A stretch of DNA of 10,407 nt from JBKXSZ01 sp047017005 (GCA_047017005.1 JBKXSZ010000032.1:1-10407); one strand, 5' to 3'; numbered from the stretch's first letter, positions 1 through 6,909 are shown. Made by a program: numbers and translations. Notes: generated from the letters alone by a model not told the origin.

Positions 1-50
1 CTACGCCAATTTTCAAGACTGGTGCCATAAACCAACTCGACCACCTCTCC
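1..50 (-). tRNA. tRNA-Ser (anticodon TGA), 5' part only, cut by window edge
   Basis: On the minus strand the gene starts at base 50 with GGAGAGG (5' acceptor strand), followed by a D-arm (GTCGAG...GGCAC) and an anticodon stem CCAGT/ATTGG around the 7-base loop CTTGAAA. The anticodon TGA lies at 13-15 and reads UCA-type serine codons. The bases after the anticodon stem begin what should be the long variable arm of a class II tRNA, but the variable arm, T-arm and 3' acceptor lie beyond base 1. Identity rests on the anticodon loop and the serine-type 5' half. A tRNA-Ser at this distance from parAB and DUF4446 is common in Clostridia, often beside serS, which is not visible here. Confidence 0.88.
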
Positions 51-67
51 GTGTAACAACAGTTATA

Positions 68-96
68 ATTTTAACATGTGACTTTTCAAAAGTCAA
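68..96 (-). promoter_or_regulatory. Sigma-A-type promoter of tRNA-Ser
   Basis: On the minus strand TTGACT (91-96) and TAAAAT (68-73) are separated by exactly 17 bp. The -10 ends 17 nt before the first base of the tRNA, leaving a transcribed leader of about 10 nt, as usual for tRNA genes. The tRNA therefore probably has its own transcription, independent of the parAB-DUF4446 transcript upstream. This is predicted from sequence only. Confidence 0.7.
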
Positions 97-165
97 CATT
101 TATTCCTAATTTTATAGATAAATTTTACCCTAAAATCCCTAAAAAATACAATTTTTATAGTTTTT

Positions 166-192
166 AAAGATTGGAAAATACTTCCAATCTTT
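166..192 (-). terminator. Hairpin just after DUF4446, probable transcription terminator
   Basis: An 11-bp perfect inverted repeat (AAAGATTGGAA / TTCCAATCTTT) with a 5-nt loop starts 6 nt after the DUF4446 stop codon. It is the obvious end for the parA-parB-DUF4446 transcript, because the tRNA promoter follows. In the minus direction the U-run is only UUU followed by A-rich sequence, whereas in the plus direction the hairpin is followed by seven Ts. Its efficiency for the minus transcript is therefore uncertain. Confidence 0.6.
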
Positions 193-197
193 TTTTG

Positions 198-716
198 TTA
201 CTCCTTTATAATATGTGTTCTTTCTGATTTCACTGCTATATCTATTGCCTGCTTCTCTTCTTCAGAAATAGTATAGGTTGATTTTCCTTTTTCTACTGGT
301 TTTGCATATATGTTTGACATTTCTCTTGAGTATATTCCGTTTAGTACTACTCCATTATCATTTTCATCCAATAACGCTAATGCAAAACTTAAATCGCTTC
401 CTGTATCTTTAAAAGCACTGTATCGAACAATTCCTATCTTTTGTACACATTTTGATATATCTTTATTTAATCTATTACAATAAGTAATTAATTCTTTGTT
501 TTTTTCATTTACTTCTTCTACACGGTCAATATACTTTTTTAATACTTCCTCTACATTATTTCCATTTCCTAATTTACTCAAAAATTTTTTATAACTTTTG
601 TTTAGTTTATTTAGTTTTATAATATTTGTTATATATCCTATCAGCAATAATAAAGTAATTCCTATGATAATAATCAAAAAAGTATCTGTTCTTAAAAAGT
701 CTAAAATTTCTTCCAT
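198..716 (-). CDS. DUF4446 family single-pass membrane protein
   Basis: The 172-residue product starts with a short N-terminus, then one hydrophobic segment at about residues 12-34 (rich in Ile and Leu), which should anchor it in the membrane. Residues 35-90 are charged and helical-looking, likely coiled coil. The conserved C-terminal domain (about 92-172) includes the stretch QKIGIVRYSAFKDTGSDLSF, a later NGIYSRE and a Lys/Ser/Thr-rich segment; I recognise this as the DUF4446 family. Its molecular function is unknown to me. The ATG at 716 follows AAAGGAAA, an acceptable ribosome site. It lies 37 nt after parB with no promoter between, so it is almost certainly co-transcribed with parAB. Its position next to the chromosome segregation genes in Clostridia suggests, but does not show, a link to origin or membrane organisation. 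Confidence 0.88.
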   Translation of the reverse strand: MEEILDFLRTDTFLIIIIGITLLLLIGYITNIIKLNKLNKSYKKFLSKLGNGNNVEEVLKKYIDRVEEVNEKNKELITYCNRLNKDISKCVQKIGIVRYSAFKDTGSDLSFALALLDENDNGVVLNGIYSREMSNIYAKPVEKGKSTYTISEEEKQAIDIAVKSERTHIIKE

Positions 717-753
717 TTTATCTATTTTCCTTTCTTTTGTATTTAATCGTGTT

Positions 754-1602
754 TTATTTTATTAAATTTAATATTCTCTCTAATTCTTCGTTTGTAGAAT
801 ATTGTATTACTATTTTTCCACTTCTTTTTCCTGCATTTAGCCTAACTTTTGTTCCGAAAAAAGATTGGAAACTTGTCTCAATATCTCTACATATTGCTTC
901 AAATTTTTTGTCTTCTTTCTCTTTTAATTTCTTCTTTCTAGCCATTTTCTTTTCTGCATCTCTTACATTACTTCCCGTCTCAATCATATATAAAGCCATA
1001 TCATATTGTTTATCTCCATCATCGATTGCAAGTAGTGCTTTACAGTGACCTTCTGTTAACTTTCCTTCTAACGCTAAATTAATAACTCTTTCATCTAAAT
1101 TCAAAATTCGAATTGTATTGGCAATACTGCTTCTTGCTATTCCTAACACATCCGCTAATTCTTGTTGTGTCATTCCATATTCATCTAATAGTGCTTTAAA
1201 TCCCTTTGCTTTTTCAATTGGATTTAAGTCTTCTCTTTGAATATTTTCAATTAGTGCAATTTCTCTATTTTTTCTTTCATCATTTTCTCTTACAATTGCA
1301 GGAATCTCTGTAAGTCCTGCTTTCTTACAAGCTCTCCATCTTCTTTCTCCCGCTACAATTTGATAATAATTGTCTCTTTTCGTAACAATAATTGGTTGAA
1401 TTACTCCATATTTTTTTATAGATTCTGCAAGTTCTTCTAATGATTCTTCATCAAATTGTCTTCTTGGTTGGTCTTTATTAGGCTCTACTTCTATTATTTT
1501 TAACTTTTCTACAACTTCATTATCTTGTTTCTTTTCTTCTTCAGCTAAACTGTTTCCAAATAAAGCATCTAAACCTTTTCCTAATCCTGTATTTTTAGGC
1601 AT
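754..1602 (-). CDS. parB: Chromosome partitioning protein ParB (Spo0J family)
   Basis: ParB binds parS sites near the origin, uses CTP to close into a sliding clamp, spreads on DNA, loads SMC and stimulates ParA ATPase. The 282-residue protein shows the usual parts: an N-terminal ParA-activating peptide (MPKNTGLGKGLDALFG), a CTP-binding N domain with GERRWRA at residues 85-91 and ENIQRED at 119-125, a helix-turn-helix at about 144-165 (MTQQELADVLGIARSSI), and a C-terminal dimerisation region. Length is normal for a chromosomal ParB. The ATG at 1602 follows AAAGGA with a rather long 11-nt spacer and lies 20 nt after parA, so the two are one operon. No key residue is missing. It could in principle be the paralogue Noc, but the ParB N-terminus and its place after parA favour ParB. 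Confidence 0.96.
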   Translation of the reverse strand: MPKNTGLGKGLDALFGNSLAEEEKKQDNEVVEKLKIIEVEPNKDQPRRQFDEESLEELAESIKKYGVIQPIIVTKRDNYYQIVAGERRWRACKKAGLTEIPAIVRENDERKNREIALIENIQREDLNPIEKAKGFKALLDEYGMTQQELADVLGIARSSIANTIRILNLDERVINLALEGKLTEGHCKALLAIDDGDKQYDMALYMIETGSNVRDAEKKMARKKKLKEKEDKKFEAICRDIETSFQSFFGTKVRLNAGKRSGKIVIQYSTNEELERILNLIK

Positions 1603-1622
1603 CTTATATCAAATCCTTTCTT

Positions 1623-2411
1623 CTATTTCATATGTTTTGCTTTTTGCTCAGCATCATTTATTTTTATAAATTCTTTGCCTAGTTTTTCATAAGCTCTTGC
1701 TCCTTTTGACCTTGGGTCATACAAGGTAATTGGCAATCCATAACTTGGCGCTTCGCTTAACCTTACATTTCTAGGTATTACTGTTTTGTATACTTTGTCT
1801 TCAAAATACCTCTTTATTTCCTTTACAACTTGATTCGATAGATTTGTTCTAGAGTCGTACATGGTAAGAAGTGCGCCTTCTATCTGCAAACTTTTGTTCA
1901 GGTGCTTTTTAACTAAATTTATAGTATTTAGTAATTGTCCTAATCCTTCTAGGGCATAATATTCACATTGTACTGGTATTATAACACTATCTGCTGCCGT
2001 AAAAGCATTTAGTGTTATTAACCCTAAAGATGGTGGACAATCAATAAAAATATAGTCAAAAGAATCTTTTATTAAGTCTAGTTTTTCTTTTAATCTATAT
2101 TCTCTTGACATCATAGAAACTAATTCTACTTCTGCTCCTGCTAAACTCATATTAGATGGACATACTTGAAGATTTTTTACTTTTGTTTCTTGTAAGGTTT
2201 TATCTAATTCAATATCACTAACTAATACATCATAAACAGAATATTCTACTTCTTTGTCGATTCCTACACCGCTTGTTGCATTTCCTTGAGGGTCTGTATC
2301 AATCAATAATACTTTTTTCCCTTTTTTAGCAATAATAGTGCTTAAATTAATTGTGGTTGTAGTCTTTCCGACCCCACCTTTTTGATTTGCTATTGCTATA
2401 ATTTTTCCCAA
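1623..2411 (-). CDS. parA: Chromosome partitioning ATPase ParA (Soj family), TTG start
   Basis: This 262-residue P-loop ATPase of the MinD/ParA class dimerises on ATP, binds nucleoid DNA non-specifically and is switched off by ParB; in Bacillus, Soj also controls DnaA. Visible motifs are the deviant Walker A KGGVGKTT at residues 11-18 with the signature lysine, Walker A' DTDPQGN at 38-44 and Walker B IDCPPSLG at 123-130. The start codon is TTG (2409-2411), supported by GGAGGG 8 nt upstream, homology beginning exactly there (GKIIAIANQKGG), no ATG in frame upstream, and an in-frame TAA a few codons back. It is the first gene of parA-parB-DUF4446. The weak TTG start may keep ParA low, which is inference. 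Confidence 0.96.
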   Translation of the reverse strand: MGKIIAIANQKGGVGKTTTTINLSTIIAKKGKKVLLIDTDPQGNATSGVGIDKEVEYSVYDVLVSDIELDKTLQETKVKNLQVCPSNMSLAGAEVELVSMMSREYRLKEKLDLIKDSFDYIFIDCPPSLGLITLNAFTAADSVIIPVQCEYYALEGLGQLLNTINLVKKHLNKSLQIEGALLTMYDSRTNLSNQVVKEIKRYFEDKVYKTVIPRNVRLSEAPSYGLPITLYDPRSKGARAYEKLGKEFIKINDAEQKAKHMK

Positions 2412-2417
2412 AGTAAT

Positions 2418-2423
2418 CCCTCC
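2418..2423 (-). promoter_or_regulatory. Ribosome binding site that fixes the TTG start of parA
   Basis: GGAGGG on the minus strand ends 6 nt before the TTG at 2411. The nearby ATG that overlaps this motif is out of frame with parA, so the TTG is the only sensible start. Confidence 0.8.
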
Positions 2424-2446
2424 ATCTTTAAAAATTTAACATATTA

Positions 2447-2475
2447 ATCATACCGATTTTCTATTAAAATGTCAA
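2447..2475 (-). promoter_or_regulatory. Promoter of the parA-parB-DUF4446 operon
   Basis: TTGACA (2470-2475) and TATGAT (2447-2452) on the minus strand are 17 bp apart, one mismatch from the perfect vegetative promoter. The expected start of transcription is near 2440, giving a leader of about 30 nt with the GGAGGG site before the TTG. It lies downstream of the rsmG terminator, so parAB is an independent transcription unit. Confidence 0.8.
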
Positions 2476-2585
2476 TTGAAAATAGGATATTTATTTACTT
2501 TTTTCGAGCCATTTTTTCTATTCTTTCTTGTGTCAAATTTTGTCGAATTTATTTTAATCTATCTTATTTTTCCTTACAGATAAAA

Positions 2586-2616
2586 ATGTTCCACACGATT
2601 GTCGCGTGTGGAACAT
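2586..2616 (-). terminator. Rho-independent terminator of rsmG, made of parS-like half-sites
   Basis: A perfect 12-bp inverted repeat (ATGTTCCACACG / CGTGTGGAACAT) with a 7-nt loop lies 31 nt after the rsmG stop. On the minus strand the stem runs straight into TTTTT, a classic intrinsic terminator; on the plus strand no T-run follows. The outer 8 bp of each arm, TGTTCCAC and GTGGAACA, are the two halves of a parS-type palindrome, separated here by 13 bp. A terminator role is well supported; ParB binding is only a possibility. Confidence 0.85.
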
Positions 2617-2617
2617 G

Positions 2618-2657
2618 CTATTTCAATATGGTTACAGCGTGGAACATTATAAAATAG
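2618..2657 (-). repeat. Imperfect inverted repeat overlapping the rsmG stop codon
   Basis: CTATTT (2618-2623) and AAATAG (2652-2657) pair, and the pairing resumes weakly inward with ATG/CAT. The loop contains a third copy of ATGTTCCAC (minus strand, 2639-2647), also present in both arms of the adjacent terminator. This copy could compete for the same partner arm and so change terminator folding. This is a structural reading with no proof of function. Confidence 0.35.
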
Positions 2658-3369
2658 GTTCTTTAGATGGAGTACCTGGCTTTCTAGGATATTTTAAAGG
2701 TGTTTCTTTTACTTTTCTTACAATAATGATTTCTCTTTTTATATCTGTATCTGGAAGAGGCATCTTTTTGACAGTTTCTATCTTTCCTCCTAATATTTCT
2801 AAAGCTTTTTTACTGTCTTCTATCTCTTCTTCTGCATTACTTCCTTTCATACAGATAGCTTTTCCTCCAACTTTTACAAGAGGTAATAAATATTCCAGTA
2901 ATACATTCAACGGAGCTACAGCCCTTGATAGTGTGACATCATATTGTTCCCTATACTTTTTATTTTTTGAAAATTCTTCTGCTCTGGCATGTACCGTTTC
3001 TACATTCTTCAAATTTAATGTTGCAATAACTTCATTTAAAAAATTTAAACGCTTATTTAAAGAATCTAACAAAACCATGTTTAGAGAATTATTTTCTATT
3101 TTTAATGGTATTCCAGGAAATCCAGCTCCTGTTCCTACATCTATAACTTTACTATCATCTTCTACTTCTTTTGCTACTGTAAGTGAATCCACAAAATGCT
3201 TTAAAATAAAGTCTTTAGGTTCTATAATTGCAGTTAGATTTATTTTCTCATTCCATTCTATTACCATTTTCATATATTGATATAACTTTTGTGCTGAATT
3301 TTCTCCCAAAGAAATATTTATTTTCTCAAGTTTTTCCTTTATTTGATTATAAAAGTCAACAAAATCCAT
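2647..3369 (-). CDS. rsmG: 16S rRNA (guanine527-N7)-methyltransferase RsmG (GidB)
   Basis: RsmG methylates N7 of G527 in the 530 loop of 16S rRNA using S-adenosylmethionine; its loss gives low-level streptomycin resistance in several bacteria. The 240-residue protein has the Rossmann methyltransferase glycine motif VIDVGTGAGFPGIP at about residues 75-88, the preceding NLTAI...KHFVDSL block, the SRAVAPL motif near the middle, and the typical C-terminal tail ending YPRKPGTPSKEPIL. Length is normal. Its ATG lies 1 nt after the mnmG stop, with GGGAG within the last mnmG codons, so translation is probably coupled. It is the last gene of mnmE-mnmG-rsmG and is followed by a strong terminator. Confidence 0.96.
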   Translation of the reverse strand: MDFVDFYNQIKEKLEKINISLGENSAQKLYQYMKMVIEWNEKINLTAIIEPKDFILKHFVDSLTVAKEVEDDSKVIDVGTGAGFPGIPLKIENNSLNMVLLDSLNKRLNFLNEVIATLNLKNVETVHARAEEFSKNKKYREQYDVTLSRAVAPLNVLLEYLLPLVKVGGKAICMKGSNAEEEIEDSKKALEILGGKIETVKKMPLPDTDIKREIIIVRKVKETPLKYPRKPGTPSKEPIL

Positions 3370-3370
3370 C

Positions 3371-5251
3371 TTATTCTCCCTTTCTTCTTCGTTGTTCTAA
3401 ATATACTAATAAAACTGAAATATCTGCTGGTGAAACTCCTGAAATTCTAGAGGCTTGTCCTACTGACCTTGGTCTTACTTTCTCTAATTTTTGTCTTGCT
3501 TCTATGCAAATTCCTCTAATATCTTCGTATTCTATATCTTCTGGAATTATTTTTCCTTCTAATTTTTTAAATTTCTTAACTTGTGCTATTTGCAATTTAA
3601 TATATCCTTCATATTTTACTTGTATTTCTACTTCTTCTGCTTCTTGATTTGTTAAAATCGGTCTATCTTTATCAATTTCTTTTAATTTTTCATAAGTTAA
3701 TTCTGTTCTTCTTAATAATTCAGAAAGTCTTACTCCTCCCGATATTTCAGAGCTTTCATTTTCTTTTAAGAAGGCATTTACTTCTTTTGTTGGCTTGATA
3801 ATTGTTTTATTAATTCTTTCAATTTCTTTTTCTATATTTTCTTTTTTTTCTAAAAAACTTTTATATCTTTCCTCAGAAATTAATCCTGCTTGATATCCCT
3901 TCTCCGTCAAACGTAAATCTGCATTATCTTGTCTTAATAAAAGCCTATATTCTGCTCTAGAAGTCATCATTCTATATGGTTCATTAGTACTTTTCGTAAC
4001 AATATCGTCTATTAATACCCCTATATAAGCATCCGATCGGTCTAAAATTAATGGCTCTTTTCCTTTTATTTTCATTGCTGCGTTAATCCCTGCGATAATT
4101 CCTTGTGCTGCAGCTTCTTCGTATCCAGAAGTTCCATTAATTTGTCCCGCAAAAAACATTCCTTCTATTTTTTTTAATTCTAATGTTGTTTTTAATTGAG
4201 ATGGTTCGATACAATCATATTCAATTGCATAAGCAGGTCTTGTAAATTCACATTTTTCTAATCCAGGAAGAGTGCGATACATCGCTATTTGTATATCTTC
4301 AGGGAGAGAAGAACTCATTCCTTGAATATACATTTCATCTGTATCTTCTCCCATTGGTTCTACAAATACTTGATGTCTTGGTTTATCACTAAATCTTACA
4401 ACTTTATCCTCTATAGACGGGCAATATCTTGGTCCTGTTCCTACAATTTCTCCCCCATATAATGGAGAACGAGATAAGTTTTTACGAATAATTTCGTGTG
4501 TTTTTGCGTTTGTATATGTTAAATAGCAAGGAACCTGTTCTTTTTCTACCATATTATTCTCAAATGAAAATGGTACAATTTTTTTATCTCCTTCTTGTAT
4601 TTCCATTTTTGAAAAATCAATTGTATTTTTATTTACTCTTGCTGGCGTTCCTGTTTTAAATCTTGTAATTTCAATTCCTTGTGCCTTTAAGCATTCTGAT
4701 AATTCATTTGATGGGAATACCCCATCTGGTCCACTTTCAAAAGATTTTTCTCCGATAAATATCTTTCCTTTTAAATACGTACCTGTTGCTAATATTACAA
4801 CTTTTACTTTATATTTTGCTCCTATATTAGTTTCTATTGCTCTTACTTTTCCATTCTCAAATTCAATATTCGTAATCGTTGCTTGTTTTAAATAAAGATT
4901 TTTTTGTTTTTCTAAAGTATGTTTCATTTCCGCTTGATATCGTTTTCTATCTGCTTGTGCTCGTAATGAATATACCGCCGGGCCTTTTGAAGTATTTAAC
5001 ATTTTTGATTGAATAAATGTCTTATCAATATTTTTTCCCATTTCGCCACCTAGTGCATCTATTTCTCTTACTAAGTGTCCTTTTGAGGTTCCCCCTATGC
5101 TTGGGTTACATGGCATGTTTGCTACAGCTTCTAGACTAATAGAAAAAATCAAGGTTTTCATTCCTAGGCGTGCACTTGCTAGAGCAGCCTCACATCCAGC
5201 ATGTCCTGCTCCAATTACTGCTACATCAAATTCTCCTGCATCATAGCTCAT
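3371..5251 (-). CDS. mnmG: tRNA uridine-5-carboxymethylaminomethyl modification enzyme MnmG (GidA)
   Basis: MnmG is the FAD-dependent partner of MnmE; together they build the 5-(carboxymethyl)aminomethyl group on wobble U34 of several tRNAs, using methylene-tetrahydrofolate, NADH and GTP. The 626-residue protein shows the FAD dinucleotide fold GAGHAGCEAA at residues 14-23, MPCNPSIGG (46-54) with the family cysteine C48, GPAVYSLRAQADR at 90-102, GTGPRYCPSIEDK with the second conserved cysteine C277, and the C-terminal MnmE/tRNA-binding helical domain ending SVLLVYLEQRRRKGE. Length matches the family. The ATG at 5251 follows AAAGGAAG with a 9-nt spacer. It abuts rsmG downstream but is separated from mnmE by an unusually long 281-nt gap. 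Confidence 0.97.
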   Translation of the reverse strand: MSYDAGEFDVAVIGAGHAGCEAALASARLGMKTLIFSISLEAVANMPCNPSIGGTSKGHLVREIDALGGEMGKNIDKTFIQSKMLNTSKGPAVYSLRAQADRKRYQAEMKHTLEKQKNLYLKQATITNIEFENGKVRAIETNIGAKYKVKVVILATGTYLKGKIFIGEKSFESGPDGVFPSNELSECLKAQGIEITRFKTGTPARVNKNTIDFSKMEIQEGDKKIVPFSFENNMVEKEQVPCYLTYTNAKTHEIIRKNLSRSPLYGGEIVGTGPRYCPSIEDKVVRFSDKPRHQVFVEPMGEDTDEMYIQGMSSSLPEDIQIAMYRTLPGLEKCEFTRPAYAIEYDCIEPSQLKTTLELKKIEGMFFAGQINGTSGYEEAAAQGIIAGINAAMKIKGKEPLILDRSDAYIGVLIDDIVTKSTNEPYRMMTSRAEYRLLLRQDNADLRLTEKGYQAGLISEERYKSFLEKKENIEKEIERINKTIIKPTKEVNAFLKENESSEISGGVRLSELLRRTELTYEKLKEIDKDRPILTNQEAEEVEIQVKYEGYIKLQIAQVKKFKKLEGKIIPEDIEYEDIRGICIEARQKLEKVRPRSVGQASRISGVSPADISVLLVYLEQRRRKGE

Positions 5252-5532
5252 TTTATTTCTTCCTTTCTTTATTTTTCTCGTTTTTTATGGAACAAGAATT
5301 TCTGTTCCGTATAGCTTTTTGACAATAGTTTTGAGTTTTTGTTGTTTTCTTAGGCGTTTGTCTTATAGTAAACATTGTCTGTTTCTAATTTTTTTTACTT
5401 TTTCTTCTTTCTATTTTTATATTTGCTCTTATTTCCGTTTCATTTTGATTTTTATTTTGTTCATGGGTAGTTTGTTATCTTTTTATTTTAAATCTCTTAT
5501 TTTAGATTCTCACGCGTCGTTTCCTTTTTATT
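5252..5532. other. 281-nt purine-rich gap between mnmE and mnmG
   Basis: The minus (transcribed) strand is almost all A and G with scattered Ts, and the plus strand correspondingly T-rich. I see no gene homology, no tRNA or riboswitch I recognise, and no convincing promoter. TTGTCA at about 5317-5322 lacks a good -10 at the right spacing. The gap holds an inverted repeat (5286-5311) and a 40-codon minus-strand ORF (5253-5375) that ends 1 nt before the mnmG ATG but lacks a good ribosome site. It is probably an untranslated leader or spacer. Confidence 0.6.
5286..5311. repeat. Inverted repeat with GGAACA/TGTTCC arms upstream of mnmG
   Basis: TATGGAACA and TGTTCCGTA form 9-bp arms with one mismatch around an 8-nt centre. 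On the plus strand the mismatch becomes a G-U pair and the stem is soon followed by TTTTT; on the minus strand it is an A-C mismatch followed by As. It therefore does not look like a terminator for mnmE. The hexamers also occur in the rsmG terminator, but here they point outward. It could be an mRNA leader hairpin or a protein site; unknown. Confidence 0.45.
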
Positions 5533-6909
5533 TTACTTTCCTAAACAAAATTTAGAAAAGATTTCCTGAATAATATCCTCTGATACATTTTCTCCTGTTA
5601 TATTACTCAAGTCTTCTAAGATATTTTTTATGTAAATCGCAATAATATCAATTGGCATTTTATTTTTTAATGTATCAATGGATTGTTCTACATTATTTAT
5701 TGCATGGTCAATTAAATTTTTATGTCTTATGTTTGTAATCATATTTTCATTATCAAAATTAATTTGATTGAATTGAAACAAATCGGATATCTCTTTAAAA
5801 ATCTCTTCTATTCCTGTTTTGTTTAATGCAGATATTTTAACCACTCTTTTATTAGTTTCTGCTATTTCTTCTGTTTTTTCGTCTATTTTTTGTACTAAAT
5901 CCGTTTTATTTAAAATAATAAGAGAAGTTTTCTTAGAAGCAATGTTCAAAATATCTCTATCTTCTTTACTCAATGTTCTAGAAGCATCTAATATAGCAAT
6001 TACCAAATCTGCTTCGTTTGCTAATTCTTTTGCTTTGTCAATTCCAATTTGTTCCACTTCATCTTTTGCTTCACGAATTCCTGCTGTATCAATAAGTTTC
6101 AAAGGTATTCCCTCCACTGTAATAAACTCTTCTATCGTGTCTCTCGTTGTTCCCTCGATATTTGTTACAATAGCTCTATCTTCCCTTAAAATAGCGTTTA
6201 ATAAAGAGGACTTTCCTGCATTTGGTTTTCCAATAATAACTGTTTTAATCCCATCCTTCACTAATTTACCATTTTTAAAACTCTCCGATAGTTTTTTTAG
6301 TTTTTCTTTTATATTTTCTAGCATATTAAGTGCTTTTTCATTTGTTACTTCTTCTACATCATATTCAGGGTAATCAATAGAAGCTTCTACATCTACCAAT
6401 ACATCTAATATTTCCTGTTTTATTCCATGAATCTGTTCAGATAAATATCCTTCTAGTTGCTTAACAGATGCTTTTACTTCCCTTTCTGATTTTGCTTGAA
6501 TAATATCAATAACAGATTCTGCCTGTGATAAATCAATCCTACCATTTATAAAAGCTCTTTTTGTAAATTCTCCTGGTTCTGCTAATTCCGCTCCATTTTC
6601 TAGTGTTAGTTCTAAAATCTTTCGCATTACAATTGCTCCACCATGGGAATTTATTTCACACATATTTTCTGTTGTGTAGCTATGTGGAGCTTTAAAATAC
6701 GATACTAAGACTTCATCAATTATCTCTTCGTTTTTTGGATTTACAATGGTTCCATATTTCATATGGTATCCAGGAATTTCTTCTATTTTTTGGGGATTTT
6801 TAGGCTTAAATATTTTCTCTAATATTGGAAAGCAATCTTCTCCACTCATACGAACAATTCCAATTCCTCCGACTCCTGAAGCCGTGGATATTGCACTTAT
6901 TGTACTCAT
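5533..6909 (-). CDS. mnmE: tRNA uridine-5-carboxymethylaminomethyl modification GTPase MnmE (TrmE)
   Basis: MnmE is the GTPase half of the MnmE-MnmG wobble-uridine modification complex. The 458-residue protein has the N-terminal folate-binding domain (SAISTASGVGGIGIVRMSG at its start), a central helical domain, and an inserted G domain: G1 GKPNAGKSS at 227-235, G2 TTRDT at 254-258, G3 DTAG at 274-277 and G4 NKTD at 334-337. It ends in the essential C-terminal CLGK motif with catalytic Cys455. All key residues are present and the length is normal. The ATG at 6909 fits family alignments and follows AGAGGA at a usual distance. It is the first gene of mnmE-mnmG-rsmG, but no promoter is visible between it and the composite hairpin just upstream, so it may depend on read-through from the rpmH operon. 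Confidence 0.97.
   Translation of the reverse strand: MSTISAISTASGVGGIGIVRMSGEDCFPILEKIFKPKNPQKIEEIPGYHMKYGTIVNPKNEEIIDEVLVSYFKAPHSYTTENMCEINSHGGAIVMRKILELTLENGAELAEPGEFTKRAFINGRIDLSQAESVIDIIQAKSEREVKASVKQLEGYLSEQIHGIKQEILDVLVDVEASIDYPEYDVEEVTNEKALNMLENIKEKLKKLSESFKNGKLVKDGIKTVIIGKPNAGKSSLLNAILREDRAIVTNIEGTTRDTIEEFITVEGIPLKLIDTAGIREAKDEVEQIGIDKAKELANEADLVIAILDASRTLSKEDRDILNIASKKTSLIILNKTDLVQKIDEKTEEIAETNKRVVKISALNKTGIEEIFKEISDLFQFNQINFDNENMITNIRHKNLIDHAINNVEQSIDTLKNKMPIDIIAIYIKNILEDLSNITGENVSEDIIQEIFSKFCLGK

Noticed and set aside
737..1048. Plus-strand open frame antisense to parB
   Set aside because: Shadow of a well-conserved gene; composition is the Phe/Ser/Leu-rich pattern of reverse-complemented coding sequence. 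The same applies to plus-strand frames opposite rsmG, mnmG, mnmE, khpB, yidC and rnpA.
2469..2657. Plus-strand open frame between parA and rsmG
   Set aside because: It runs through the parA promoter and the rsmG terminator, has no ribosome site and no recognisable protein features.
5319..5555. Plus-strand open frame in the mnmE-mnmG gap
   Set aside because: Phe/Ser/Leu-rich translation of T-rich DNA, no ribosome site, and overlaps the end of mnmE.
6050..6057. parS-like half-site TGTTCCAC inside mnmE
   Set aside because: The matching half is absent and the bases encode a normal part of the GTPase domain; a single 8-mer is expected by chance.
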